A stretch of 64,000 nucleotides of DNA from Paenibacillus_E qinlingensis_A (GTDB lineage: Bacteria > Bacillota > Bacilli > Paenibacillales > NBRC-103111), in assembly GCF_031455095.1 (NCBI RefSeq), contig NZ_JAVDSB010000003.1, forward strand, positions 248,001 to 312,000, in the 5' to 3' direction. Every line of letters starts with the position of its first letter. Position 1 is the first letter of the stretch. Below are positions 17,376 through 25,091 of the stretch, piece after piece. A program made the position numbers and the translations under genes. The notes below the pieces were generated by a model. That model saw only the letters and a program-made list of their open reading frames with translations. It did not search any database and was not told the DNA's origin.

Positions 17376-17413
17376 AAGGATGACTAGAGTAAATCTAGCA
17401 TCCTTTTTATTTT
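17376..17413 (+). terminator. Rho-independent terminator
   Basis: AAGGATG / CATCCTT outer stem with inner CTAGA / TCTAG, followed by a TTTTATTTTT tail. Confidence 0.88.
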
Positions 17414-17530
17414 TCCAACAATTTACCAGAGTAGGCAGGGCGTGGGTTTAGGGGAATAGAAACCTACTTGAACTACTAATAGGTTTGGGATAGTATGAGT
17501 TTCAGAGTGTTTTTTGAAAGGAACGTGAGT

Positions 17531-18457
17531 ATGAATAACCTAAACTTAACTCTATTGATGAAAGCATCGCGATTTAGGGTTATTCCCGTTATGATCATTC
17601 CAGTCCTATTAGGTGGATTGGGCGCAATTGTGTGGAACGATACCTTTCATCCATTGCTATTTGTGCTAACCTTTATTGGGTCAATTGCAGCACATTTATT
17701 CTCAAATATGATTAATGACTTATGGGATTTCCGAAATGGTATCGATACGGCAGCCAAAGAAACGGCTTCTACGATTTCAACGAATTCGGGTTTCCTAGCA
17801 AATGGTACCATTGCAGAACGGACTTTTAGTATAATCACATGGTCGTTATTTGCAGTTGCCCTTATCTGTGGACTTATACTAAGTATAAGCAGCGGTTGGC
17901 TTGTTCTTGTATTCGGAGGCTTAGGTGCCTTGATTGCGTATTTCTATGTGGCTCCGCCTATTAAATTTGGATACCGCGGCAAAGGGTATAGCGAAATTGC
18001 TATTTTGCTTTCCTTCGGTGTTTTGCCTACGTTGGGCAGCTACTATGTTCAAACCATGCAAGTTGATTATCGACCGATTCTACTGTCATTACCCATCGGT
18101 TTATTGACGACTTTAATTTTATTTAACCATCATTTTCTTCACTGGCAAGCCGATCAAAGCGCCGGTAAGCGTACATTAGTTGTAGTATGGGGCGAGAAGC
18201 GTGCCTTGGTATTCTCCAAGTGCTTATTCGTATTATCTTACGTTTCCTTAATCGCTTGTGTCATTAATGGCGTGTTCCCATACTATGCCCTACTTGCTTT
18301 ACTAACAGCCATTCCTTTCTATCGTGTCTATAAGAATTTGAAATCAGAGAATCCTTCTCCAGCCTATTTGCCACTCATGGGTGCTTCGTTAAAGGCGACG
18401 ATTAGAGGCGGAATGATAATGATGTTAGCCTTACTCGTACAAGCTATCTTGCAATAA
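17531..18457 (+). CDS. UbiA-type prenyltransferase, MenA-like
   Basis: Polytopic membrane protein of 308 residues with both Asp-rich motifs of the UbiA superfamily: NDLWDFRNGID (about residues 60-70) and DQSAGKRT (about 208-215), which bind Mg-diphosphate. About eight hydrophobic helices are visible. It transfers a polyprenyl chain onto an aromatic or other acceptor; similarity of layout is closest to MenA (dihydroxynaphthoate prenyltransferase). It is not in a menaquinone operon and shares TAATG coupling with the next gene, so a specialised acceptor is possible. The ATG at 17531 has GAAAGGAA at normal distance; an upstream ATG at 17495 does not. Confidence 0.85.
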   Translation: MNNLNLTLLMKASRFRVIPVMIIPVLLGGLGAIVWNDTFHPLLFVLTFIGSIAAHLFSNMINDLWDFRNGIDTAAKETASTISTNSGFLANGTIAERTFSIITWSLFAVALICGLILSISSGWLVLVFGGLGALIAYFYVAPPIKFGYRGKGYSEIAILLSFGVLPTLGSYYVQTMQVDYRPILLSLPIGLLTTLILFNHHFLHWQADQSAGKRTLVVVWGEKRALVFSKCLFVLSYVSLIACVINGVFPYYALLALLTAIPFYRVYKNLKSENPSPAYLPLMGASLKATIRGGMIMMLALLVQAILQ

Positions 18458-19221
18458 TGAACGAAACTTCACAACAAAGCGAGGTCATAATGATGAGCAA
18501 ACAATTTACGATTGGTGATTTTCACACGATTTTGTCCGAAGGCGAAGTTTGGAAAATAGGCGGATTCCCGATGCCTGACGGTTCTTTCTGGGAATTTAGA
18601 GAACCGAATGCGACGATTATCGTTCGAAATGGTATTCTCTATGCGCGAGCGCCGCTTAGTCGTAAGAATGATTATGTACAATTTTTAGATAATGCCAAGC
18701 ATATGTACTATTCGGCTCAAGACGTTGAAGTGCCTGAAGAAGGCGAGATTTCGTTCGAGCTGCAAATTCGTGCGCGCACCCAAAACACGGAACCTAACGA
18801 CCTCTATGATGGTTTTGTTTCATTGAATTTGCTTGATTTCACGACAGGTGCAGCCCTGGATTTCTTCGCGGGTAACGATAAATATGCAAGTGTGTATGCG
18901 GTACTTCCTTTCCCAGGTGTGCAGGTGCCTGAAACAGATAAAACCCGCTTCTTCTGTATCTTCAAGGAAGAGACGAATTTCCAAGTCCGGGAATTCAATA
19001 CGTACAAAATTACGTACCACCGCGGTAACGATGAAGTTATTTTTTATGTAAATGGTGAAGAAGTGCGACGTGAGAAAAACGTACCCATCAAATTCAATCG
19101 TTTTACAGTCGCACTTGGTATGATGACCGAGAAAGATTTGACGCCGCAGGGAAGCGTCTCGCTTCACGGACAAACGATTATTGGCGAATGGTCCCCAGTC
19201 ACAGTTACAATAACAGAATAA
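18457..19221 (+). CDS. Uncharacterised beta-rich protein (possibly DUF6081-like)
   Basis: A 254-residue soluble protein with no signal peptide or membrane segment. It has alternating hydrophobic and charged strands and aromatic-rich pieces such as MPDGSFWEFREPNATI, VSLNLLDFTTGAALDFF and YKITYHRGNDEVIFYVNGEEV. The last resembles the strand pattern of concanavalin-like jelly-roll domains. I think it belongs to a family of unknown function (possibly DUF6081), but this cannot be verified here. Its ATG overlaps the stop of the prenyltransferase gene (TAATG), so it is co-translated and may work with it; an ATG at 18490 with GCGAGG upstream is an alternative start. A strong terminator follows. Confidence 0.75.
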   Translation: MNETSQQSEVIMMSKQFTIGDFHTILSEGEVWKIGGFPMPDGSFWEFREPNATIIVRNGILYARAPLSRKNDYVQFLDNAKHMYYSAQDVEVPEEGEISFELQIRARTQNTEPNDLYDGFVSLNLLDFTTGAALDFFAGNDKYASVYAVLPFPGVQVPETDKTRFFCIFKEETNFQVREFNTYKITYHRGNDEVIFYVNGEEVRREKNVPIKFNRFTVALGMMTEKDLTPQGSVSLHGQTIIGEWSPVTVTITE

Positions 19222-19236
19222 ATAATACATGACGGT

Positions 19237-19277
19237 AAGAGCTCGGACTTCATTTCAGAAGTCGAGCTCTTTTTTGC
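19237..19277 (+). terminator. Strong rho-independent terminator
   Basis: AAGAGCTCGGACTTC / GAAGTCGAGCTCTT stem with one bulged base and a six-T tail. Confidence 0.93.
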
Positions 19278-19341
19278 ACGCTCCTGCCTATGGGTGAATA
19301 CACTGGATTACTCATCGATTAGGTTTTCTTAGGAGGTACAC

Positions 19342-20100
19342 ATGCGGAAATACACAGTCAAAAGAGATCCGCGAGATTTCCGTGATTTCACATATAGGAG
19401 TGTCAATTATATTCGGGAATCTCAACTGCCGCGCCAAATCGATTTGCGGAGCAAACTTTCTCCTATAGTCAACCAAGGTTCATTAGGCTCATGCACATCT
19501 AATGCAATCGTAAGTGGACTTCGTGAATTTTGGCTGCGAAACGAAGAAGACAATTCGACGCGGTTATCTCGGCTTTTTCATTATTGGCATGAACGCGAGT
19601 TAGAAAATACGATTAATCAAGATGCAGGGGCTACTATCCGAGATGGGTTTAAAGTCCTGCATAAAACTGGCGTATGCCCGGAAGCAGCGTGGCCTTACAA
19701 AATTGCCAATTTTCGCAATACGCCTAATCATGAAGCGGAATCCCTGGCTAGGTATTATCGAATTGACGGCTATCATCGTCTCCATGATCTAGCTAGCTTG
19801 AAGGCAGCTTTGGCTGACGGTTCTCCTGTTGTATTTGGGATATGGCTGTATGCATCTTTTGAGAGTAAAAAGGCGTCCCTGACGGGTAAGATTCCTTACC
19901 CCGATCGAAAAAAGGAACAACTTTTAGGTGGTCATGCCTTGCTAGCAGTGGGCTATAAGGATGATAAGAAAGCAGGACAGGGTGTCATTATTGCTCGTAA
20001 TTCATGGGGAACCGCATGGGGGGACGGAGGATATTGCTACCTGCCATACTCTTTTTTCAAAAATAAAAAGTTAACTTTTGATTACTGGACTGGCAAATAA
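19342..20100 (+). CDS. Papain-like (C1 family) cysteine peptidase
   Basis: Cysteine protease of 252 residues with the complete papain catalytic set: Gln45 and Cys51 in NQGSLGSCTSNA, His198 in LGGHALLAVGY, and Asn220 in ARNSWGTAWGDGGY. There is no signal peptide and only a very short N-terminal region, so it appears to act inside the cell and lacks the inhibitory propeptide of lysosomal cathepsins. Similar short C1A proteins are widespread in Bacillales with unknown substrates. TTAGGAGGT stands before the ATG. Two very small genes follow on the same strand, then a sporulation module, so a sporulation or stress role is conceivable but unproven. Confidence 0.9.
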   Translation: MRKYTVKRDPRDFRDFTYRSVNYIRESQLPRQIDLRSKLSPIVNQGSLGSCTSNAIVSGLREFWLRNEEDNSTRLSRLFHYWHERELENTINQDAGATIRDGFKVLHKTGVCPEAAWPYKIANFRNTPNHEAESLARYYRIDGYHRLHDLASLKAALADGSPVVFGIWLYASFESKKASLTGKIPYPDRKKEQLLGGHALLAVGYKDDKKAGQGVIIARNSWGTAWGDGGYCYLPYSFFKNKKLTFDYWTGK

Positions 20101-20127
20101 AATGGAAAATAAAGGAGGCCTAAAGCG

Positions 20128-20268
20128 ATGATAAGTGTAGAAGATGCGAATAAGATTATTGCCTTCTTATCAGCCGCCTATTTCGCAACCACAGATGCAG
20201 AGGCAAGGAAAGAATTTAATCGCTTAGCGAACGAAGTGAGGAAGGCTTCAGGTCAGCCGTTAGAATGA
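20128..20268 (+). CDS. Small protein, 46 residues
   Basis: Short gene with an excellent AAAGGAGG site (20111-20118) nine bases before its ATG, 27 bases after the protease stop, so probably co-transcribed with it. The product is mildly amphipathic and alpha-helical in character (NKIIAFLSAAYFATTDAEA, then RKEFNRLANEVRKA) with no clear membrane span. I do not recognise the family. Its stop codon overlaps an ATG in another frame (ATGA) leading into the next micro-ORF, which supports a three-gene unit. Confidence 0.6.
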   Translation: MISVEDANKIIAFLSAAYFATTDAEARKEFNRLANEVRKASGQPLE

Positions 20269-20309
20269 GGACACGAGAAGGAATTTCAACGAAACGAGGG
20301 GCGGCATTC

Positions 20310-20387
20310 ATGCCAAAGGAACAATTTATTATGCTCATTCTCATATTGTTTGTATTGCTCATCTTGTTTCTAAGTTTGTTTTTTTGA
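20310..20387 (+). CDS. Single-span hydrophobic microprotein, 25 residues
   Basis: The ATG at 20310 with GAGGGG eight bases upstream opens a 25-codon frame: a short polar start (MPKEQ), then almost only Leu, Ile, Val and Phe, ending in two Phe. This is one membrane helix, similar in style to YjcZ-like sporulation microproteins of Bacillales. The same frame is open to an ATG at 20265 that overlaps the previous gene's stop, which would give a 40-residue form. A strong terminator follows 14 bases after the stop. Being so short, it is supported mainly by the ribosome site, composition and context. Confidence 0.5.
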   Translation: MPKEQFIMLILILFVLLILFLSLFF

Positions 20388-20401
20388 AAAGTAAATTGAG
20401 A

Positions 20402-20435
20402 AGCCGCTGCGGTTCGTCGCAGCGGCTCTTTGTTT
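20402..20435 (+). terminator. Strong hairpin terminator
   Basis: AGCCGCTGCG-gttcgt-CGCAGCGGCT perfect stem with a T-rich tail, between the plus-strand microprotein gene and the minus-strand DUF1657 gene. Confidence 0.9.
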
Positions 20436-20436
20436 T

Positions 20437-20643
20437 TCAGAATCCTTTGTATTGCGGCTCTTCATTTTCTAATTGTTGAACTCGAGAGGAGACCTGATCC
20501 ACGATTTGCTGGGTTGACTGGGCAGCTGTCTCATATAATTGCTTGGCCTCTTGATTTTGTGTGCTAAGGGCGAAGGTTTCAAGACTGGCTTGGGCACTCT
20601 TTAAGGATGCTAAGGTAGTTTTAACTTGTGCTGCAACTGTCAT
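20437..20643 (-). CDS. DUF1657 family protein
   Basis: A 68-residue helical protein of the DUF1657 type (MTVAAQVKTTLASLKSAQAS, then LSTQNQEAKQLYETAAQ), usual family length. DUF1657 genes recur beside spoVA-like operons in spore formers; their function is unknown. The ATG at 20643 is chosen over a GTG twelve bases upstream because AGGAG lies about eleven bases before it. It is divergent from the DUF421-spoVA operon, and a sigma-G-like promoter stands upstream of it, so expression in the forespore is likely. Its sequence is repeated as a domain at the C-terminus of the neighbouring DUF421 protein. Confidence 0.85.
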   Translation of the reverse strand: MTVAAQVKTTLASLKSAQASLETFALSTQNQEAKQLYETAAQSTQQIVDQVSSRVQQLENEEPQYKGF

Positions 20644-20703
20644 TGTCGTAAACACTCCTCAATTGTAATCATGGGTAAACAAAGGAACTCCATGTGCGAT
20701 TGT

Positions 20704-20733
20704 TAATATGCCCGCCAAGTAACCGGCTCATGT
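20704..20733 (-). promoter_or_regulatory. Sigma-G-like promoter of the DUF1657 gene
   Basis: On the minus strand, ACATG - 18 bases - CATATTA. The -10 matches the sigma-G consensus CATWHTA completely, and the -35 fits GHATR at four of five. It is well placed for the gene starting at 20643. Confidence 0.5.
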
Positions 20734-20759
20734 AAACAAATAAATCCAATTTAGAGCAA

Positions 20760-20789
20760 TAATAGTTAGTGCCCGATTGGCACATAATG
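20760..20789 (+). promoter_or_regulatory. Weak sigma-G-like promoter of the DUF421-spoVA operon
   Basis: TAATA - 18 bases - CATAATG, each element one base off the sigma-G consensus, 35 bases upstream of the GTG start at 20825. It is divergent from the DUF1657 promoter. Confidence 0.35.
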
Positions 20790-20824
20790 TAGGTATTGAA
20801 AGTTCGAGAAGGGGGAGGAATGAT

Positions 20825-21685
20825 GTGCCTGAGTGGATACTTATTGCTATTAGAGCATTAGGTACCTTGATGTTTTTGTTTGTACTAACACGGATTCTGG
20901 GTAAAAAGCAAATTTCTCAGCTCACTTTTTTTGAATATGTCATCGGAATAACGCTGGGAGATTTGGCGGGAAATATTTCCACAGATGTTGAGGCGAATTA
21001 TTTTCATGGTGTTATAGCGATATTAGTATGGGTGCTTGTGCCCTTAGTATTAGAATTATTGACGTTGAAAAGCAAAACCTTGCGTGGCTGGTTTGAAGGA
21101 AATGGTCGGGTTCTTATCAAGGACGGCAAAGTTTTAGAAGGTAATTTGAGAAAAGAACGCTATACAGGTGATGAGTTGCTTGAGCAGTTACGCACCAAAG
21201 GAGTATTTCGAGTTGCGGATGTCGAATTCGCGATGCTGGAGTCCAGCGGCGATTTAAGTATCCTTTTGAAGAGCGAGAATCAACCTCTAACACCTAAACA
21301 TTTAGGTATGAAGCTGGCTATAGAAAAGCCGACACAAGCTGTCATGATGGATGGTGTCATTCAAGATGAGCCTTTGGCCGCGGCAGGTAAGAGTAGAGGA
21401 TGGTTGCATACCGAGCTGGATAAGCTGGGGGTTGCGAAAGAAAATGTTTTTCTCGGACAGGTCAACACAGATGGGGAATTAACGGTTGATCTTTTTGATG
21501 ACAAATTACAAGTCCCTTCACCAACGGAACGACCTGCTTTGCTGGCATGCTTAAAAAAATGTGAAGCAGACTTAGAGTTGTACTCCTTAACGACGAGCAA
21601 TATAGAAGCCAAACACATGTATGAAGCTTGTTCAATTCAGTTAACCCAAGTAATACAGCAGGTACATACGATTCTCAGAGCGTAG
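20825..21685 (+). CDS. YetF-like DUF421 membrane protein with C-terminal DUF1657 domain
   Basis: About 286 residues. The N-terminal part is a DUF421 (YetF/YcaP) membrane protein: three hydrophobic helices, with VLTRILGKKQISQL and VIGITLGDLAGNI around residues 17-50. A soluble DUF421 domain follows (GRVLIKDGKVLEGNL, FRVADVEFAMLE). The last about 50 residues (LLACLKKCEADLELYSLTTS, then NIEAKHMYEA) match the DUF1657 protein encoded next door, so this is a fusion. The GTG at 20825 has GGGGGAGG six bases upstream and gives the usual start MPEWI. It leads the operon with spoVAC, spoVAD and spoVAEb, suggesting a role in the spore inner membrane. Confidence 0.87.
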   Translation: MPEWILIAIRALGTLMFLFVLTRILGKKQISQLTFFEYVIGITLGDLAGNISTDVEANYFHGVIAILVWVLVPLVLELLTLKSKTLRGWFEGNGRVLIKDGKVLEGNLRKERYTGDELLEQLRTKGVFRVADVEFAMLESSGDLSILLKSENQPLTPKHLGMKLAIEKPTQAVMMDGVIQDEPLAAAGKSRGWLHTELDKLGVAKENVFLGQVNTDGELTVDLFDDKLQVPSPTERPALLACLKKCEADLELYSLTTSNIEAKHMYEACSIQLTQVIQQVHTILRA

Positions 21686-21709
21686 GTTCTGAGAGAATAG
21701 GAGGAAGTC

Positions 21710-22180
21710 ATGCCTAACAACAAGAAGAAAAACTTAACCATGACACAGCAGGAGTACCAACAATTAGCCAAGCAGCAAGAGCCCAAACGACCTGTTCTTA
21801 AAAACTGCGGCAGAGCCTTTCTAGTTGGTGGGACAATCTGTCTAATTGGTGAATGCTTTATGCATATGTTCATTAATTATTTTGGCTTTACGGAGAAAAC
21901 AGCGGGCAATCCGACGGTTGCCGTCATGATTATTATCTCGGTTATCCTAACGAGCTTCGGTATTTACGACAAAATAGCCCAGTGGGCTGGTGGGGGAAGT
22001 TCTGTCCCTGTTACAGGATTTGCGAACTCACTTTGTTCCGCTGCGATTGAGCATCGGGCTGAAGGTTTAGTGCTGGGTGTTGGTGGTAATATGTTCAAAT
22101 TAGCGGGTTCCGTTATCGTTTTTGGAACTGTTGCGGCCTTCTTTGTTGGAATTGCACATCTGATCTTCACGGGGGGCTGA
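21710..22180 (+). CDS. spoVAC: Stage V sporulation protein AC
   Basis: SpoVAC, 156 residues, a membrane component of the SpoVA channel that moves dipicolinic acid into the forespore and out again during germination; SpoVAC is the mechanosensitive pore-like subunit. The characteristic RPVLKNCGRAFLVGGTIC entry into the first helix is clear, followed by further helices and the conserved GGSSVPVTGFANSLCSAAIEH segment. GAGGAAG precedes the ATG, and spoVAD starts five bases after the stop. This set is the short AC-AD-AEb version, as in additional spoVA operons linked to altered spore heat resistance and germination. Confidence 0.93.
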   Translation: MPNNKKKNLTMTQQEYQQLAKQQEPKRPVLKNCGRAFLVGGTICLIGECFMHMFINYFGFTEKTAGNPTVAVMIIISVILTSFGIYDKIAQWAGGGSSVPVTGFANSLCSAAIEHRAEGLVLGVGGNMFKLAGSVIVFGTVAAFFVGIAHLIFTGG

Positions 22181-22184
22181 CGAT

Positions 22185-23204
22185 ATGTTGAAGGGACACC
22201 AAAGCTGGGTTTTTGAAAATCGACCCGTGATACTTTCGACAGGTACAGTTGTAGGTCCGGATGAAGGAAAAGGTCCAATTAATGAAGATTTCGATGTTGT
22301 GCATGGTGATTTGACACTTGGTCAAAAAACATGGGAAAAAGCAGAAAAAGCGCTGCTGGAAGAAGCCGCGCATCGCGCCCTGGCCAAAGCCGGCTTAACC
22401 GACGGCCAGATTCAATTCTATGTTGGAGGCGATTTGATGAATCAAATTATCTCCAATACTTTTGCTGCGCGGACGTTGAATATCCCCTATCTAGGGATAT
22501 TCGGCGCTTGCTCCACTTCCATGGAAGGGCTGGCGCTAGCCGCGCAGCTGGTGGATTCAGGCGCCGCCAACTATGTGATGGCAGGCACCTGCAGCCATAA
22601 CTGCACGGCGGAGAAACAATTCCGTTATCCAACGGAATACGGTTCGCAGAAGCCGCCGACGGCGCAGTACACGGTCACGGGTGCAGGGGTCGCCGTGCTT
22701 GGGAAGAGCGGAGACGGCCCTGTCGTCACCGCTGCCACGATCGGAAGGATCGTGGACATGGGGATCACGGATCCGTTCAATATGGGCGCAGCGATGGCGC
22801 CAGCCGCTGTGGATACGATCCAAACCCATTGTCGCGAGTTGAATCGCGATCCTTCCTATTACGATCTTATCGTTACGGGAGATCTAGCCTCGGTAGGGAT
22901 TAACATAGCACGCGAGCTCTTCCGCAAGCATCAGTTTCCAATCGAGCAAACAACGTATGATGATTGCGGATTAATGATCTTCGATCGGGAAACGCAAACC
23001 GTTCAGGCGGGAGGCAGCGGCTGCGGTTGCTCTGCTACAGTTACTTATGGTCACTTGTTGAAGCGGATGGCGAAGGGGGAACTGAAAAGAATCCTCGTTG
23101 TCGCGACAGGAGCCTTACTTTCACCGCTTTCATTCCAACAAGGTGAGAGCATTCCGTGCATTGCACATGCTGTTTCCATAGAGTCTGGAGGTTTATACGT
23201 ATGA
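22185..23204 (+). CDS. spoVAD: Stage V sporulation protein AD
   Basis: SpoVAD, 339 residues, the soluble thiolase-fold subunit of the SpoVA complex, which binds dipicolinic acid on the spore inner membrane. Recognisable parts are GTVVGPDEGKGPINEDFDVV near residues 20-39, the GACSTSMEG pseudo-active-site Cys region near 105-113 and the C-terminal GGSGCGCSATVTYGH. Length and motifs are normal, and there is no break. The middle third is more GC-rich than its surroundings and contains several perfect inverted repeats (see findings). It overlaps spoVAEb by four bases. Confidence 0.95.
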   Translation: MLKGHQSWVFENRPVILSTGTVVGPDEGKGPINEDFDVVHGDLTLGQKTWEKAEKALLEEAAHRALAKAGLTDGQIQFYVGGDLMNQIISNTFAARTLNIPYLGIFGACSTSMEGLALAAQLVDSGAANYVMAGTCSHNCTAEKQFRYPTEYGSQKPPTAQYTVTGAGVAVLGKSGDGPVVTAATIGRIVDMGITDPFNMGAAMAPAAVDTIQTHCRELNRDPSYYDLIVTGDLASVGINIARELFRKHQFPIEQTTYDDCGLMIFDRETQTVQAGGSGCGCSATVTYGHLLKRMAKGELKRILVVATGALLSPLSFQQGESIPCIAHAVSIESGGLYV

Positions 23205-23551
23205 GCTTTTTTTGGGCATTTGTCGTTGGAGGCGCCATCTGTGTGCTCGGTCAACTCATGATGGATGTTGGCAAATTAACGCCAGCGCATACCATGAGCA
23301 CATTAGTCGTCCTTGGTGCCATTGCAGATGGCTGTAACTTATATGAACCGCTGATTGCCTTTGCCGGCGCAGGCGCTACGGTGCCGATTACGAGCTTCGG
23401 GAATGCCCTTGTGCATGGGGCGTTAGAGGAGCTTCATAAGGAAGGTTACATTGGCATCATTACAGGGATTTTTAAGGTGACCAGCGCAGGGATATCGGCT
23501 GCGATCATTTTCGCTTTTTTAGCGGCGTTGTTTGTGAAACCCAAAGGGTGA
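23201..23551 (+). CDS. spoVAEb: Stage V sporulation protein AEb
   Basis: SpoVAEb, 116 residues, a small membrane subunit of the dipicolinic acid channel. It contains about three hydrophobic helices and the conserved GAGATVPITSFGNALVHGA segment that mirrors the SVPVTGFANSL motif of SpoVAC, showing the two are related. The ATG at 23201 lies within ATGA overlapping the spoVAD stop, with GGAGGT upstream; longer frames to the left belong to spoVAD. It is the last gene of the operon, with a hairpin terminator about 160 bases further on. Confidence 0.93.
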   Translation: MSFFWAFVVGGAICVLGQLMMDVGKLTPAHTMSTLVVLGAIADGCNLYEPLIAFAGAGATVPITSFGNALVHGALEELHKEGYIGIITGIFKVTSAGISAAIIFAFLAALFVKPKG

Positions 23552-23713
23552 GGTTTGAAGGGAAGGGGGCTTATCCGGAAGTGATACGTCCCCTATTTAG
23601 TTTCTAGTAAGCATCTCGATATGAGATGAGAACTGCAAAAATGATTATTGAAGAATTGCTGCCCAAATACATCTTTTTTTACCGATATTCCATAAAAAAA
23701 TTAAATGTGATGG

Positions 23714-23743
23714 AAAAAGATGCGTTATTCGCATCTTTTTTTA
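23714..23743 (+). terminator. Rho-independent terminator of the spoVA operon
   Basis: AAAAAGATGCG-ttatt-CGCATCTTTTTTT stem and T-run. It lies 160 bases after spoVAEb, so the transcript has a long trailer. Confidence 0.88.
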
Positions 23744-24127
23744 GATTCTGACTATCAGAGGACGTAGCAGGTCAATTTCAACTCCCCAAATCACCTGCCA
23801 ATCAGCCCAATCAACCCCCAAAATCTCTCTACCTCGCATCCATAAATTCATTTTGTGACTATCTTCAGCTCCAAATCATCTTGCCCTTAAATACGTGGGT
23901 AATTTTAACAAATAAGTTTAGAGGATTTACAAGTATACGGAAGAAAAACTTTCCTGTACACTAGATTTACGTACATTTTGTTTATTTTCTGAGCCATACA
24001 GAAGATGAGGCAGGTTCGTACAAAAAAGCCATGTTTACGCATACAATTTTTCGAGGAATACCCCTGTAATTAGCTAGTTTGCAAACGAAGTTAACTTGAC
24101 AAGCAAAACTCTAAGGAGGATCAACAC
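23744..24127. other. Non-coding spacer before the moxR operon
   Basis: No convincing gene, repeat or RNA structure. The sequence is AT-rich towards its right end, with several short A/T-rich stretches where the promoter of the moxR operon should lie, but no clean -35/-10 pair could be fixed. Confidence 0.5.
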
Positions 24128-25087
24128 ATGGAAACTGCCACCCAGCATCATGTAGAAGTACTAGCTAATCTGAAAGCAAATTTAGAATCATGTATTCTTG
24201 GCAAAAGCGCTGAAATTGAATTGTTGCTTACTGCGATGTTGGCAGGTGGTCATGTTCTGCTTGAAGATGTCCCAGGAACAGGTAAAACAGTGCTGATTAA
24301 AGCATTGGCGAAATCCATAAGCGGGCAATTCCGCCGTATTCAATGTAACCCGGACTTATTGCCAACAGATATAACTGGCGTATCTATATATCACCCCAAA
24401 GAAGAGAAATTCCTATTCCGTTCAGGGCCGATCATGACCAATATTTTGCTTGTGGATGAGATTAACCGTGCCACGACCAAGACGCAATCAGCCCTGCTGG
24501 AAGCGATGGAAGAGCAGCATATTACGGTAGATGGTGATTTACATGAACTCCCGTCTCCGTTCCTAATGCTTGCGACTCAGAATCCAATCGACTTCGAAGG
24601 CACTTACACATTGCCAGAGGCGCAATTAGATCGTTTTATGATTAAGTTAAGCTTAGGTTACCCGAGTGAAGCAGCTGAGAAAATGATGATTGCATCCCAA
24701 AGCAAGGTACACCCGATGGAGGCACTGCATGCCATAGTGGATACCAAGCAAGTCCTTGACATGCAAGAGCAGGTTCGTCTGGTACATTTGGATGAAGCTG
24801 TAGCTGATTACTTAGTTACGATTTCGAGAAAAACACGTGAGCATCACGCTGTCTTCCTTGGTGCGAGTCCGAGGGCTACACTTTCACTGGTGTTAGCTTC
24901 CAAAGCTTATGCCTTCATACATGGTCGTGATTATGTCATCCCGGATGATATTAAATATTTAGCTCCGTTTGTACTCGGTCACCGTATGATCCTTCAAATG
25001 GAAGCACGCATGGATGGTATTACCATTGCCTCTGTGCTTGCTACGATTTTTGAGCAAGTACGGGTCCCGGTCAGATTGGAGAAGTGA
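24128..25087 (+). CDS. MoxR family AAA+ ATPase
   Basis: MoxR-type chaperone ATPase of 319 residues. Walker A is DVPGTGKT (47-54), Walker B ILLVDEINR (about 106-114), and sensor and arginine-finger regions are visible in LMLATQNPIDFEGTYTLPEA and the AQLDRFM stretch. MoxR proteins act with von Willebrand or DUF58 partners to assemble or activate protein complexes. Here the classic trio MoxR-DUF58-transglutaminase is present in consecutive genes, with the next ATG five bases after the stop. An AAGGAGG-like site precedes the start. The role of the trio in Firmicutes is not established. Confidence 0.93.
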   Translation: METATQHHVEVLANLKANLESCILGKSAEIELLLTAMLAGGHVLLEDVPGTGKTVLIKALAKSISGQFRRIQCNPDLLPTDITGVSIYHPKEEKFLFRSGPIMTNILLVDEINRATTKTQSALLEAMEEQHITVDGDLHELPSPFLMLATQNPIDFEGTYTLPEAQLDRFMIKLSLGYPSEAAEKMMIASQSKVHPMEALHAIVDTKQVLDMQEQVRLVHLDEAVADYLVTISRKTREHHAVFLGASPRATLSLVLASKAYAFIHGRDYVIPDDIKYLAPFVLGHRMILQMEARMDGITIASVLATIFEQVRVPVRLEK

Positions 25088-25091
25088 GCCT

